From: Takifugu bimaculatus
Lineage: Eukaryota; Chordata; Actinopteri; Tetraodontiformes; Tetraodontidae
Reading direction: 5' to 3'
DNA: 64,000 nucleotides
Assembly: GCA_004026145.2 (NCBI GenBank)
Contig: CP034975.1
Span: 4,986,757 to 5,050,756, forward strand
The notes beneath the pieces were generated by a model. The model saw only the letters and a list, made by a program, of their open reading frames with translations, did not search any database and was not told where the DNA came from. Both the position numbers and the translations under genes were made by a program. Below, piece after piece: positions 13,401 through 26,500 of this stretch. Positions within the stretch are counted from its first letter, which is position 1; every line of letters starts with the position of its first letter.

Positions 13401-15968
13401 CAACGTGTTTTTCAAGGAGTAATGCTCCCAGATTTAGGTGCCAATATCAACATTGGACAAACGGCAGAGGAAGGTCAGCAGCACCACAGGGGATGGCCGG
13501 GGCTACCTGGGGAACCATGGCAACAAATCATTCTATAGCGAAGGAAATGACCAGAAAATGACCATAGAAGAGGTTGCAAAGGCACAAAACTGAAGAAATT
13601 CTCCAACTGGAACCTGAGGGAGGAATTTGAGATGAACTACAGGTGGGATGGTGACTTTGAAGCGACAGGATGGTAGGAGTGCTAATTGAAGGCAAACTGA
13701 GCTACTTTCTAGGAGGAGGAAGAGGAGGAGGAGACCTGCAGAGGTGATCAGTCAACAGGCAGACCAGATGGCATCCCCACCCTCAGTCATGTCTGCTTCT
13801 GTGATGAAGTGGACCTCTTTGGCAGCACAACCAAACCCATGTGTTTTCTTTGTCATTGAGAGATTCAGAGAGCTTCCTTTGGGTTAAATATTTCAATCCC
13901 AAAATCATTTTGTTCATCAAAAATTCTCATCATTCTACTTCCCTTTCAGTCCCCGAAACCTATCTCTACTGCTTGATGGAAACGGAACTATTGTGAGCTT
14001 CTAGCACATCAGTGGCAGGGTCTCGGCGATCCTACTGCACGAGTTTGATGGCAAAAGTCGCAAGGGGTGTGTGAGAAAACGTGCTTCTGAAAATCCGATT
14101 CCAGGAGCAGACAGGACCATCATTGTCAAGAGCAGAGGTCATTCTGGCCTCTGCAAAGCTTCTCTGTAGCACATCACAATGTGATTCTCTTGTCAAATTT
14201 GACAAAAGAAGTTTCAGATTCATGGAAGGACTGCCAACATGTGAAATTCAGGGAGTGAGAGCATCTGATCAGAGAATGTTGGCGAGACAGGAGGTCTGGT
14301 GGGAGAGGCAGGATGCACGGCTGCGTTCAGAGCCAGCATGCTGTGTATTTATGAATAAAAAGAAATGCAGCTGCGGAGGGAACGGTTGGGAAAAGAGGAC
14401 TGTCTGGACACAAGGGTGATGAGAAAGATAGGGCTCCTGGAGGAAGAGCGCTGGTGACGCAAGACCCAAACCAGCATCCCCAGAAGATCATAGATCTTGT
14501 GTACACATGTAGGTTTAGGGAACAAAACTGACTAATTACTGAGGGAGTCCTGTCTTCCTGTTTCTTCAATGTAACAAAGTAGTTTACAAGTTGTAGCATG
14601 AAGGTGATTCACCCTCACTCACATACTCACACAGTAGTGACAGTGACGACCCCGCCGAGGGCGACCTCAAGCGCAGTCATACACAGGGATAACCTGGGGT
14701 TCGGTATCTTCCTCAGAGATACTTACCGCAGGGATCAGAGATCGGACCTCTACCTTTGTGTGGGCAACCACTTCACCTGAGCCATATGAGAAATTGCATG
14801 GTTTTTTCACTATGTCACGAAGACAGGACGGTTACACTGCTCTCAACACAAACCGCTTATTAAGGTGTAATCCGTCAGTTTTCCTCCAGCTCTGAGGTGC
14901 TGCGGTTTTCCAGTGATCGGTTCAGTCCCCAACCTCCTGTGGCCTGCGCGTGCTCTTGAAACACCGAACCCAAAATTACAACTAAACTTGAGTCAATACA
15001 TTTTTTATGGCAGTAACATGCTTCCACATTTCCCACTCTGTTTTACAGTCATGAAAAAAAACACTTTTATTTAGTTTAGAGGGCTGCTCGCTCAGTCAAA
15101 ATAGCGCCAGAGCAGAGGTCCTCTGTGCTGCTGTTTTTGATTCTCAGAGTGCAGACTGGGGAGTAATGCATGAGTCATGTTTATAAGGGACTGTGATTCA
15201 AGGAGAAACATTATTGTCTGTCACAATGAGAGAGAACGAAACAGAAAGATGGGAATTACGGCATCCAGCACATCATCTTGTAGCCATTCAAACCACTAAA
15301 CAAGCCCTCTTCCTTTACACACATTAAAAAGAATTAAGCCTCTGTCTCTGCTAAATTGTCCCGAGGGGGTAGTTGCAACAAAATCGGGGAAAAAAGTCTG
15401 ATGTGGGATCCTTTTCTTCCCCGAAATCCTGGAATTTATATACTTGTTGTCATTTACAAAGCTTCTTTATTTCTTTACAACTCTGGTGACTACATGTTGA
15501 CAGATTTCTCCCCTCAAATTGCTTAAGGAACAACCTTTTTAGTTGTGGTTCCTCTATCTTAGTCAGTGCTACTCATAAAGCGCTAAGAGGACTGATCTCA
15601 TGTGGTTTTCATCAACAAAACAGCTTTTTGTCCTACTTTATAGCCATTTAACTGGCGTGATTATAGGCTGCCTATACACACAGGTTAGAAAGCAACGAGA
15701 GGACAATCACAACAGACCCTCTTTTCAGACTAAAGTGTTATTTTGTCAGAAAGAAGTGCTCATGTTGACAAAATTCAGACTCTGCAAACCTCAAACACAG
15801 ACATCTTGCGTTAAGGTGCTTCTTTGGCTGGAAAAAAAATGTTTTAAAAAGTGTTAAAGTATGTATTTACCATACAGCATATCACTGGTATTGTTAACAC
15901 CTACACTTAAGCCTGACCACCATGAGACAGAAGTGAAAATGTGCTCTTTTTACATTAGTCATATCATG

Positions 15969-16000
<32 letters not shown>

Positions 16001-16189
16001 TGCGTGTGTGTGTGTGTACTGCGTATGTAAGTGTGATATCTGGTTTTAGACATTTTTAACAATTATTTTGTAAAAAAAATAACTTCATTTTGACAATTTT
16101 GCTTTTCTATGTCAAAGTTTTCAACTTATGCACCATCAGCTTAAACATCTAATCACTTATTAGAACTCGTCATTCGCACTTTTGGCCGT
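4428..16189. other. wnt6-wnt10a intergenic region and wnt6 3' UTR
   Basis: About 12 kb without a gene I can support. Its first kilobase is presumably the wnt6 3' UTR. Open stretches at 12052-12489 and around 13380-14000 show no recognisable domain, splice pattern or sustained frame. Simple sequence is limited to A or T runs (for example 5504-5522) and a mixed TG/CG tract at 15967-16018. Because the two genes are neighbours across vertebrates, shared regulatory elements may lie here, but none can be identified by eye. Confidence 0.6.
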
Positions 16190-16776
16190 TTCCTCCTCGT
16201 CTCTTTGAACTTGTGCGTCTTTGCGCTCCGTCACGTTTATCCAGCGCGCCGCGGCTGAACATCAGCGTTCGACCTCACAGGGGGCGCAGGCTCAGCGAAC
16301 AGCTTCCCTTATCTGAACGGATCTCTATCCTGCTCTAACGAGGCACTTGACCTCCCTCGACGCTCTCCAACTCCTTGGCTGACGCAAAAAAGTGGGCTGG
16401 CGGAGCGCTAAGTGCAGTAGTTTAGAGGACCGTCTGCGCGCACTGAGCCATCAGTCAGGCAGATTTCATTTAAAGCGCCGTCAGTATCTTTCGCTTCAGC
16501 TTGGACATTTCATAGATGCAAACATTCCGGGTTGTGTGCAGATTTCTTTGAGAAATCACGAAGTCAACTACCGATTCTAGGGAAAAGTTTAGAGGTCGGT
16601 GAAACTTTTTGAGCGGTATATCGCGCACATCTGGAGCCTGTCAACGGAGGTGCCGGACCTGTCCCGACCTCCGTCCTCCATCTACTTGTTCATCTCTCCT
16701 GTACTTTGAGGCCGGATATGGGATTTTAATCTGATCTATTTTTGTTGCTTCTTTTTAAATAAATCTAAGGGAAGAT
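16190..16776 (+). promoter_or_regulatory. Likely wnt10a promoter and 5' UTR
   Basis: The 600 bases before the wnt10a start codon are visibly richer in CpG and GC than the surrounding AT-rich DNA (for example 16225-16290 and 16410-16450). This fits a CpG-type promoter and 5' UTR. A CTTTGAA (16203-16209) matches the TCF/LEF core on the minus strand, but a 7-mer match is weak evidence. No clear TATA box was found. The transcription start cannot be fixed from sequence alone. Confidence 0.4.
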
Positions 16777-19700
16777 ATGGAGCACTCAGGTCTCAGAGTA
16801 ACATGTGTGTTGGTTGTTATCAGCCTCTTGGTTAAAAGGTAAGTTGAATGCTTAAAAAGTATTACTTTAACAGCTTTGTTGATTGCATTCATATGTTTTA
16901 TTCTATCAAAGCAAGAATTACTCTTTAGGGGAAAAAAGTATTAAGATTTCCTGGAGTAAATGTGTCACTTTTAATGAGTCTTTAAAGTTAAGTCTAAAAA
17001 AAGCACAAAGACAACAACCAATTAAACAGCTGGTTTTCCAAGTTACTCCTTTCAATTGTCGGTTGTCTGTTTCCCATGCATTCCGGTGTTTCAGATCAAT
17101 AAAAATTTGCCCTTTGGAAAGATAGTTGTTGAAACAGGTCTCCAGTAAACTGGCAAACATAACAGGTAGCAACAGACGCCTAACTGGAATTAGTAGTGTG
17201 GCACCTAGAAAAACTAGGTTCATGTCACAGGAAGTTGTGTTGGCTGCAGCTCGAGATCAAGGCAGTGTAAACACTCACATTTGTGTGTCTTCTGAGCGGT
17301 TGAAAAAACTTTCTACAGCTGCGAGTTGTGTGTGCACGTTGACTCTGTGTAAACTGATGTGCATGTGCGTCCCACGCAGCTGTGCCTGACGTGTGCGTCC
17401 GTTGAACATAAGTCAAAGGCAGCCTGTGTTTTGCTCCTAATGCGGAAGAAAAGAGGGTTTTCCCTTGTTATCGCCGTGTTTCCCTGTGAAGTTGAAAGGA
17501 GCTTTGGCCACCGTCGGCCCAATGACTGCTGTTCACATGAGTGATCTACAGCACTCGGTAGGGAACAGAAGGGGGCTTGAATTTTCACATTTCCTGAGGT
17601 GATTTTTTTTTTGCTTTGTCACTTATGTGCTCTTTTTTAATGGATAGGAAACCAAACAGAACTAGTCAGGGCCACTTTTTTCCATTCAATTCCAATATTC
17701 AAAGGTCATTTAAAAGCATTAGGATTTCTTTATCTCTTTTCTAATTTCCTTTCATTAAACAACCACAGGATTACCAGATGGGATCAGAAAGTAAATTAAC
17801 AGAAAACGAAACACCTAATAGCCTCAAGGGTGTTTTTCTTTATGAAGATTGATGGTTTTACAAGACCTGAGTAAGACAGAAGTAAGGACAGAAGATTTGT
17901 CATGTGTTTTTCTTGTCAATAACTTGCTGTGTGATCTGCATGCAGGGTAGACTCCAATGAAATCTTGGGCCTGAAGCTTCCCAATATTGATCCCATCCTC
18001 AACGCCAACACAGTGTGTCTGACGCTGCCAGGACTGACACGGCGCCAGCTAGAGGTGTGCATGCGTAATCCAGACGTTACAGCCTCCGCAATCCAGGGAA
18101 TCCAGATTGCCATCCATGAATGCCAGCACCAGTTCAGAGGACACCGCTGGAACTGCTCCAGCCTGGAGACCAGGAACAAAATACCTTATGACAGCATAGT
18201 CTTCAAAAGAGGTCAGTCCTTATTCCTGGTCAGGATGAAATAATTTTCCTGTAAAATTATCATCAATTCAAATTCAAATACTTTCAAATCAACTTTATTT
18301 TAAAATTTTCAAACTAACAAAGCTGAATATTAAAATTATAGCAACAAAACTAACACAATAACAAACAGAGCATGACAGAAATAAATTCCCATGACATAAA
18401 GTTAAGAAAATGCACTATAAAATAAACAAATTCTAACTTTAAACCAAAGGCCAGGAAGAATATCTGGACATTTAACAATTTAACGTGTGATTTTCCACAC
18501 ATTAAGCATTCTGAACAATTGATTGGCTGACTTCAGCTCTCTAATTAGAGCTCAGACAGACAGAGAGCTCTCTAAATTCCAAAATCAATACTATGATGGT
18601 CAGGAAGCCTGTTAAATGAGAATTGTGATGTGATCAATTTTTATATCTTGCCAGCATTTTAGCTGCAGAAAATCGAGATTGTGAAACTAAATAATGAAAT
18701 GAATAATTAATGAATGAATGTAAGACAATTTAAAAAAAATAAAAAGCCACCTACTGATGTGAAGTGTAGTGTACTGAGGCAAGACGTCACCACTGGTTGC
18801 AGTTCTAAAGTTAGGTCTTCAAAGGGGTCGTGCTTTCATCCTCAAACACACTTTGATAAAACACCTTTGAAAGATTAGGCGTACGCATCAAGATGGTACA
18901 CATCGCCAACAAGCCGTAGAATAACAGCTGAGACAGGTGGTGGTGGTTTCCAAGGACGCACCTCTGGAGCCAAAATGGTTGGCTTGTGTGTAGTGACCAG
19001 CGGACCAGGATCCCATTTCTAACCAATACTGTATCTCCTCCATAACAAAAGAGCAGGTAACTTCAAAAGCAGTTAGTCACCTGAAGATTACCAAAGCTGC
19101 TGCAGATCAGTTTCTCTGACGCTTTGTAGTGCTCGCAGCTTTGCAAGTCAGCCACAAAGGATGAAAGAGGAGCTTCAGCATTGGGAAGTCTTCAGATCTC
19201 CTCATCCGTTATTGACTGGAAGAGGCATTGGGTTCTTTGTTGCCAGAATGCCGGGATGGATTAACAACGTTAGGTGGTTTGAGTATATCCCTCCCTCAGG
19301 AGAAGATGGCAGCTTGGAAATAAATGCTGAATTTATTATCAATGATAGCATTTGCAACCAGTATCTGTTTGGTTAAACTGTCAAGCTCCTCAAATAATGA
19401 TATTTTTTTATGTTCTGTTTTTTTTTTTTTAATATTTCCATCATCACTGGAGCCCGATGGCACTGGTAGAACATTGTCTGTGGTATTTTTTTCAGATTTT
19501 AATGAATTTAAAAAGCTGGTTGGAAAGTTCTGCGTCGTTATTAAAAAAAATATGATAAACCGTCCGAGTGACAGATCCTCCCAGAGTGTGTTGCCATAAC
19601 TCTTGCTCGCCTTAATCAGCATGCAACAGTCATTACATTTTTGTTAAGTCTTCCTCCCGACAGGTTTTGCGGTGAGTAAGAGCAGCGCATGCTCACACAC

Positions 19701-22658
19701 CTCTGGTCTCACTTTCACTGCTGTCTAACTGAATGAGAGGCTGTTTATCATCATTAGAACAGGCGGTTAGCTGACTGGAATCAGAGGGTTGCTGTCAAGA
19801 AGACGAGACGTGTTAGTAGGATGTCCCATAGATGACCAAAAGCTGATGATTTTATGCTTTCGTCATTGAATAAAATGTAATCTAAAGCCAATGATCACAT
19901 AAAACCTTTCAATTAGCTGGAAAAATCTGCAATTTTTGGTGTATTAAGGAAGCCAAATTTCATTTTTTTGAAGTGCAACGTTACGCCATCTGATGCTGCA
20001 CTCTGCCACGTGTCCGTCCACTGGTGGATTCTGATAACTTTGCAAGCTTGCATTAAAAAGTAGGCTAAAGAGGATGTCAGGCAAGTCTTTTTTTTCCCTC
20101 TCTTTTTTTGTCACTGAGTCCGTGTCCCCCGTCGCTGTGCGGCTCCTAATGCTTTTACTTCCCTTGCCAGTGCAAGTGCTTGTGAATTTGCTCTCAGCAC
20201 TTTCCCAACTCTCGGTGGCAAAAGCATAAACCTGTTTAGTCGGTTTCTGTAACACAAAGTGACAGTCACTTTTCAATCTTTAATACATTTTGTCACTTTC
20301 TCTGCCATCAGTTCAGCCGGGCGTAGCCGCAGCCGGTGAATTATTTGTTAGATTGATTTATTTCCTGTCTTCCAGGGGCCTATATTTCAGAGCCAGGCTC
20401 AGAGTATAGTGCTAGAGCTAAAACAGGCTTCCCACATATAAGGAGATGCCTAAGTGCCAATCTGGCTCATCCCTCTCACTTTCCTCCTTATGAGGGCGAG
20501 ATAGTGGTGGTGGTGGGGGTGTGGGTAGATATGCAGTTGATTTCTGACAAATGCTTATCGGAAACAGATCATAAATCCAGATACCATACTGACAGTATGT
20601 TAATGTCAGCTTACATTTATTCTTGTTTGCACACACCTGATGGTTTTCTCCTGCAATGTGATTAGGAAATATGGGATAAATGTGACTCAATGATAAAGGC
20701 AAAAGTGGAAGCCAGAGACGTGGATCATTGCTGCTTAAACCCAATTCAGAAAGTCTGTGTGATTTTTGCTGAGTGTAAATTCAAAAATCAGAGAAACACG
20801 CCTGCCACAATGTCCATATGTCTGGAAACTATAAAAACTGGCCTTCGAGTTTTTTTTGTTTTTTTTCTGGAATAATCCTCCTGAGTGTAATAGTGATATT
20901 GTGGCCTATAATGGACAGGTTTGCATGTGGAAGGTGTCATATGACATTCACATTGCGCGATTAGGTCAAATCCATTATTTTTTTTACTTCAACTGGGACT
21001 TTGTCTTGCTTTTGCCTTCAGTGTTGACACTGGTTCAACTTTTTCTTTTTTTTTTGCTGGATGACTCAATGTAATACTCACCTCCCCTCTGTTGACACCT
21101 CCACAATGCAACGGTTCTATTGAGACAAATAAGATGGCTGCGTTCTTTTCACACTGTTCAGGCTGAATGTGCTCAACACTGGGTCAACACAACAGCACAC
21201 AGACAGAGCTGCAGGCCCTCCCTTCGCAGCACCTATTCTAATTTGAATAAGAGAAGGATGCAGTACATTGAGCTCCGACACACGTTTCCCTTTTAAATAT
21301 ATGTTCCTTTTCTAAGTCATTAAGTTTGCATGTTTTAATCACTCATATTAAATGGTCTCTGTCAAACAAAGGTTTAAAATATGTGTAATATCAGATTCTA
21401 TATAAGAAAACAAAATCAAAAAGCATAAACACACACACACACACACACACACAGGCATACACACATCGAGTTGCAGTTCATAAGTTTTTATTTGACTCCA
21501 ACAAGCAGCCTGAAGCGTTTCCCCCTTCAAGCAGTGGGCAATAAACTCCTGAGTGGTTTCTTTTTCATGTTTTCTTTACAAGTTTCCATTCTAATCTGCA
21601 CTAGTTCTACACCGAGAGCCAGTGGCTCTGCTTTTACAGAACCTGATGGTTGCAAGAGGTTTCAAGCACCAAGGCCCAAGTTCTGAATTTTTGCAACGAG
21701 ATCTTGAAGTTTCGCTTGTTTGTTTGCACATAATGAAAGTCAGCCTCAAATGTATACATGTTTACACTGAAAGGGTGTGTGCTTTTAAGAGAGACATACT
21801 ATAACTGGATTGTTGAAGAAAGGATCTGTTTAGCTTCTAAAGGCAAAAGTGGTCACACCTTATACAAGGAGATTACGCACGTAGTCATTTCATGTGCTTT
21901 TTCCGACTAAGCCAATTCAACTAAATTACTAAGCAAGGGCTGCAATATGACATAATCAACCTCCTACTTTTAAAACATACATCAAACTTTCTCTGACCAC
22001 AAAAAACAAAGAGTTTATGTCACTAAATTAGAAGTCTGTTAGGTTTTAGGTTTATAGAATACGTGAAAATAGAATATGTGAAAATACATTAATTGTCAAC
22101 ACATATTTAAATACGTATACACATACTGCTGATGCATGACTTACGTGACAGCAACATTCAATACAAGTGTAGTTTCTTGGTCTTTCTTGAGTTGAAAATG
22201 ATACAAGAGGATTCTTTTGGAGGTGTGAAGGAACTATGGACTCTATAGCCATTTAGCCCACCGACGCTACAAATCTCACTCTATTGCTGATTTCTTTGCA
22301 ACTGTAATTTTCGGATTTGGCAATTATTTAAAAAGCAGGACCAGTTTGTTACCCTGTAGTTGCCAAATTACCAATTCTCCTTCTGGATTTGATAATCATT
22401 CTATCACATGCGCCCAATTCCAATCTATATGGTGTAGAGCTGGATAAAAAGAGGTCTACTGCACAAAATCTACATCAGACATGAGACACAGTCATGTTTA
22501 ATATGAGTCCTCTGTGAGCCCTCCAGTGATGGGAGTGGTGTGGGTCTGTTCATGTTCAGCTGACCCACAGAGACAAAGCATGCAAGTGTTTGGAACACTT
22601 AATTGTTATTGTCCCAGATGTTTCCCCTTGTTATATCAGTCTTGGCACACATATGCCG

Positions 22659-22710
<52 letters not shown>

Positions 22711-23822
22711 CAAGAGAGGCAAGTTTTGCTACAGTGTTATTGATTGGGTGGTGAAATTTTGCAAATTCGCAAACATTGTGACACGTGTTACTGACAATGA
22801 GGTTAAGATATTTCTTATGTCATTCTTATTTTGGTGCTGTGAGATAAAGAGGCTATGATGAAGACTTGAAAGATCATCTTAAAACTTTTGTCAGCAGTTT
22901 TGCAATGGTACTCTGACAAGGACAAATGAATCAAAAGTTGTTACTTTCAACTTTTTGATAGAGTTTTTTCTGGTTTTTAAAAAAATGACAGAAAACCAAG
23001 GTTATTGTTTTCATTTGTTTTAAAACTGTATAATAATTTACTTAATTTAATTTATTTGGTAGGAACTTGCATTTTGACGCTGTCAGCTTTAATGAGAGAC
23101 TTTAAATGCATTTTTGATTCAATGGCTCCTGTCACACACGCAGACACGCTGCAGCCTGTCTGCTAAATCTGCAAATGTTTCTTAAGCCTGTTCCTGACTC
23201 ACTTGAGTAAACTGCTAAATATTTACAGAGGTCTTGTTTTTCATGTACTGTAATTTTCAAGTAATTTTACAATGGGACTTAACAGGACCAGTTTTGGACA
23301 GTTTCAATTCCTTTTTTTTACGGACTAACTCTGATGGAGACATTTCCATTCTTTTCCAAAGTCCTCTTCCAGATTAGGATATTATAATAACCTTTGACCT
23401 TTTTATGTGCTATTTTTTTTAACTATTCTGTCCTTTATCCTTATAGGTTTCAGAGAGAGAGGCCTTTGCTTATGCCATAGCAGCAGCCGGTGTGGTGCAC
23501 GCAGTGGCCAACGCGTGCTCGATGGGCAAACTGAAGGCTTGCAGCTGTGATGAGAAGCGGCGCGGGGACGAGGAAGCCTTCCGAATCAAACTCCACCGTT
23601 TGCAACTGGAGGCCATCCATCGCGGGAAGGGTATGGTCCATGGTGTCATGGAGCACTTCCCCGCTGACCTCCCGGGACCACAGGACTCCTGGGAATGGGG
23701 TGGCTGCAGCCCTGATGTGGAGTTTGGAGAAAAGTTCTTCCAGGGACTTCCTTGATGCTCGTGAAACCTACAGGGACATCCACGCCCGCATGAGGCTGCA
23801 TAATAATCGAGTGGGGAGGCAG
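16777..23822 (+). CDS. wnt10a: Wnt10a secreted ligand, first three coding exons (3' partial, frame broken)
   Basis: Secreted Wnt ligand. In vertebrates WNT10A acts in tooth, skin-appendage and fin development. Coding exons are 16777-16838 (start ATG, short hydrophobic leader), 17946-18211 and 23447-23822. Exon 2 gives NTVCLTLPGLTRRQLEVC and the HECQHQFRGHRWNCSS motif. Exon 3 gives AFAYAIAAAGVVHAV, WEWGGCSPDVEFGEKF and LHNNRVGRQ before donor GT at 23823. The first two match WNT10A/B and the spacing of exon 3 matches WNT10A. Two extra bases disrupt exon 3: one near 23455-23462, just after the acceptor, and one at 23738-23739. Exon 3 is 376 nt where the splice phases need 374. The last exon, with the palmitoylation motif and C-terminal cysteines, is missing before the gap at 26401. 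About 234 codons are present of roughly 420-440. I think assembly errors are likelier than a pseudogene. Confidence 0.9.
18212..23446. other. Large wnt10a intron 2
   Basis: About 5.2 kb between exons 2 and 3 with no supportable gene. A stretch near 18280-18420 (CAACTTTATTTT followed by A/C-rich sequence) resembles the ends of common fish interspersed repeats, but I cannot classify it. Microsatellites lie at about 21428-21452 (CA) and 22661-22707 (TG). Confidence 0.6.
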
Positions 23823-26400
23823 GTGAGTGGAAAGAGACACAAATATCTCCCCTCTTAGCTTTGCTTGGCCAGACTGGAATCAACTTAAATGTTCTCCTTC
23901 CAATGAATGTAAATAATAATTTCGAGCATTATACATTGTGCATTACACTGTTAAACAATGGGTACATGCACAAAGGCACCATAATGATACAAATAGCACA
24001 TAATGTTAGTTAACTTGTGGTTTTCTGGTGCTGTGCAATAGTACACTAATTTCCCTGGGCAGGTTGACAAAGGACAGGGGGTCAGGTATTTAAGACAATT
24101 AGAAGTAATTAAAGTACAGCAGGATGAATGGAAATCCATCTTGCACAACTTTAACCTGCTGCGACTCATTGTTATCACTCAGATCTGATGTATGGACCAA
24201 ACCTTAAGTGGCTGCAATCTTTTATGATAATTTTCCTTTTTTTTTAATGATGATTCTTTATATCACAATAAGAGTAAAGTGTAGTGTGCTGATTTCATCC
24301 AATGCTGAATTAGGTAAAAACACTTTTTCGCAATGATTAAACTATCTGAATGTGAAGCCATATGTTTAATATAGGGTTGTATTGACATATTCAGTGGGGC
24401 CAAATCTATTGTAAAAACATAAAGCACTAATTCAAATTCCTTGGGACAGTCAGGTGGGACTGTCTGGCCTGATAAAGAACAGTCTGATAAATGTTACATT
24501 AAGGTGACGCACAGCAACACATGGCCTCTGTTAAATACTCAATAGGCATTTTTTTTAACCATCTTGTAATAATTACACTTTGATCAGCTCTGCAAAAGAG
24601 GCAACTGCTCTGGGCAAAGTGATAGAAAGATGTAAACAGCAGTGAAAAAGCCTCGATGACACTCCGCAGTGGACCAGAGGCATGGTGAGCACCGAAATTG
24701 CTCATTGGTTTCCAGTTTTCCTCCTCACTAATTTGTCTCTGTTATCTTTCAATCAGTTTAGCTCTTGTTCCTTGATTAAGCAGACAAAACCTGCGCGGAG
24801 CTTGTCAGCCACACTCGGCAACAGCAGCCCTCTCGCAGTGGCTCAGATTGTTGGTACAGTTGTAGAATCAGCAAATTCAAATCAGTGTGGTGCAAGTAAT
24901 AAAGCCAGGGTTGGGAGCTGATATGACAAGAGTGCTTATGAGCTCATGAGACAAGGAAATAAATGTGGTCCTTTGGGTCCTTTGGTAATTGGATGCAGTA
25001 ACATTATGAAAGTTGGTGTCAAAGAGTTTCTCAATGTCCTGACACAGAGTGACTTATACATTGTCACATGTCCAAAACACCGACAATATGATCTCCTTGT
25101 TTTTGGGAAAGCCTTTTGTACAGTCCTCACTGTCCAATGTAATAAAAAGGGGACCTTAAAACAAAAAAGGTGTTACACATTCCAAAGAAAATAATGTGTA
25201 AATGACATAATTTTCAGACTTGGAACAGCTAGTCCTGCCCTCAGACTTCATTTGATAATGTCACCCACTGTTTTTATCCTTTGTATGACACCACATGCAT
25301 CAATTAGCCTCATATTCTTATATTTACTTTAGTACATAAGTGCAACACCCTCAGTTATATGTAGAAAATGGATTATTTTTACAATACTGCTGCCAGCAAT
25401 TTAAACAAAACAAATCCTGCTGAAGTTTTGACATGATGGCTTTAAAACTAAACTTGTAAGTGGAAAAAAAAACGTATGACCTTGTAGATGTGTGGTCACT
25501 AATACTGGAAGGGACCATTCTGGTTGTATTGTAACTAGGTCACTTGCTGTAATTGGACTGCCATCCTTATGCCAGTAACAATCATGTGAGGACAATTAAG
25601 TTATTGACCAAGAATGTCTGGCTCCGTTGAAATGTGCAGAGGCCTTCATCAGGTCAGTATTGATGGCATTGTAGCAAACTGGCAGTATTTTGAGCAGTGA
25701 AGCTGAGCTGATAGCATCAACTGCAGCATGCTTCTTCCAGGTCAAACCCTGGGCCATAAACAGATGATTTACAGGAAAGTGCAAATATTATGCATCCAAG
25801 ATGCATGTACTCCTCTGATTGGCTGTCCATTTTCCTGCTTGAAGTCTGGAAAAGCATCTTCGATGAGTTCAGTAGTAGTGGATGTGACTCCTGATTAGCA
25901 GCTGGTCTGGCTGTAATTCTTGGTGTTTGTCAGGTTTAACAGACATCCAGAGCTTCTGGGGCTCCCCCCCCTCATTTGGATACAGTCTTGATGAACCCTG
26001 CTAAACTCACTGGGATCCAAACTCTAACCACTTACTCGATGGATTTGGTTACGCCTAGTGGAAAATTGGAAGAGATTTGCAGCTTTCTAACAGAATAAAA
26101 TGCCATTGTTTGCAGATGTTTAGAGCAGCTTTGTTAGAAGTGTTTACAGCTCACCATAGACCGGAGATCTGTGCCTAAGAGACGTTCAGTGAAAGTTAGT
26201 GGAAAAAAATTGTTGCCTTAGCAACTGCAGAGCTCTGACACTAAAGATGATTAAGAACATAAACAAACCTGACCAAGATGCACATGACCCAAAATCAAAC
26301 AGTAAACCTCTGGCAGGTGGGGTCTCCTACCCCTATTGTATCTAACCCACCACCACCTCATCTCCCTCTGCCCTGCTCCCCCCCCCCCCCCCCCCCCCCC
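23823..26400. other. Start of wnt10a intron 3, running into the gap
   Basis: Begins with the GT donor after wnt10a exon 3. I looked in both strands for the expected last exon (KCKCHG motif and a C-terminus like that of other Wnt10 proteins) and found nothing. The sequence ends in a run of at least 21 C immediately before the N block. Confidence 0.7.
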
Positions 26401-26500
26401 NNNNNNNNNNNNNNNNNNNNNNNNNNNNNNNNNNNNNNNNNNNNNNNNNNNNNNNNNNNNNNNNNNNNNNNNNNNNNNNNNNNNNNNNNNNNNNNNNNNN
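26401..26500. other. Assembly gap of exactly 100 N
   Basis: One hundred N bases, the conventional placeholder for a gap of unknown size. It is flanked on the left by a poly-C run in a wnt10a intron and on the right by the middle of a polr3e exon. At least the wnt10a last exon and the 3' half of polr3e are missing here or belong elsewhere. Confidence 0.97.

Noticed and set aside
13380..14100. Coding-looking fragments between wnt6 and wnt10a
   Set aside because: Short peptides in different frames with many stops. No family recognised and no consistent splice sites.
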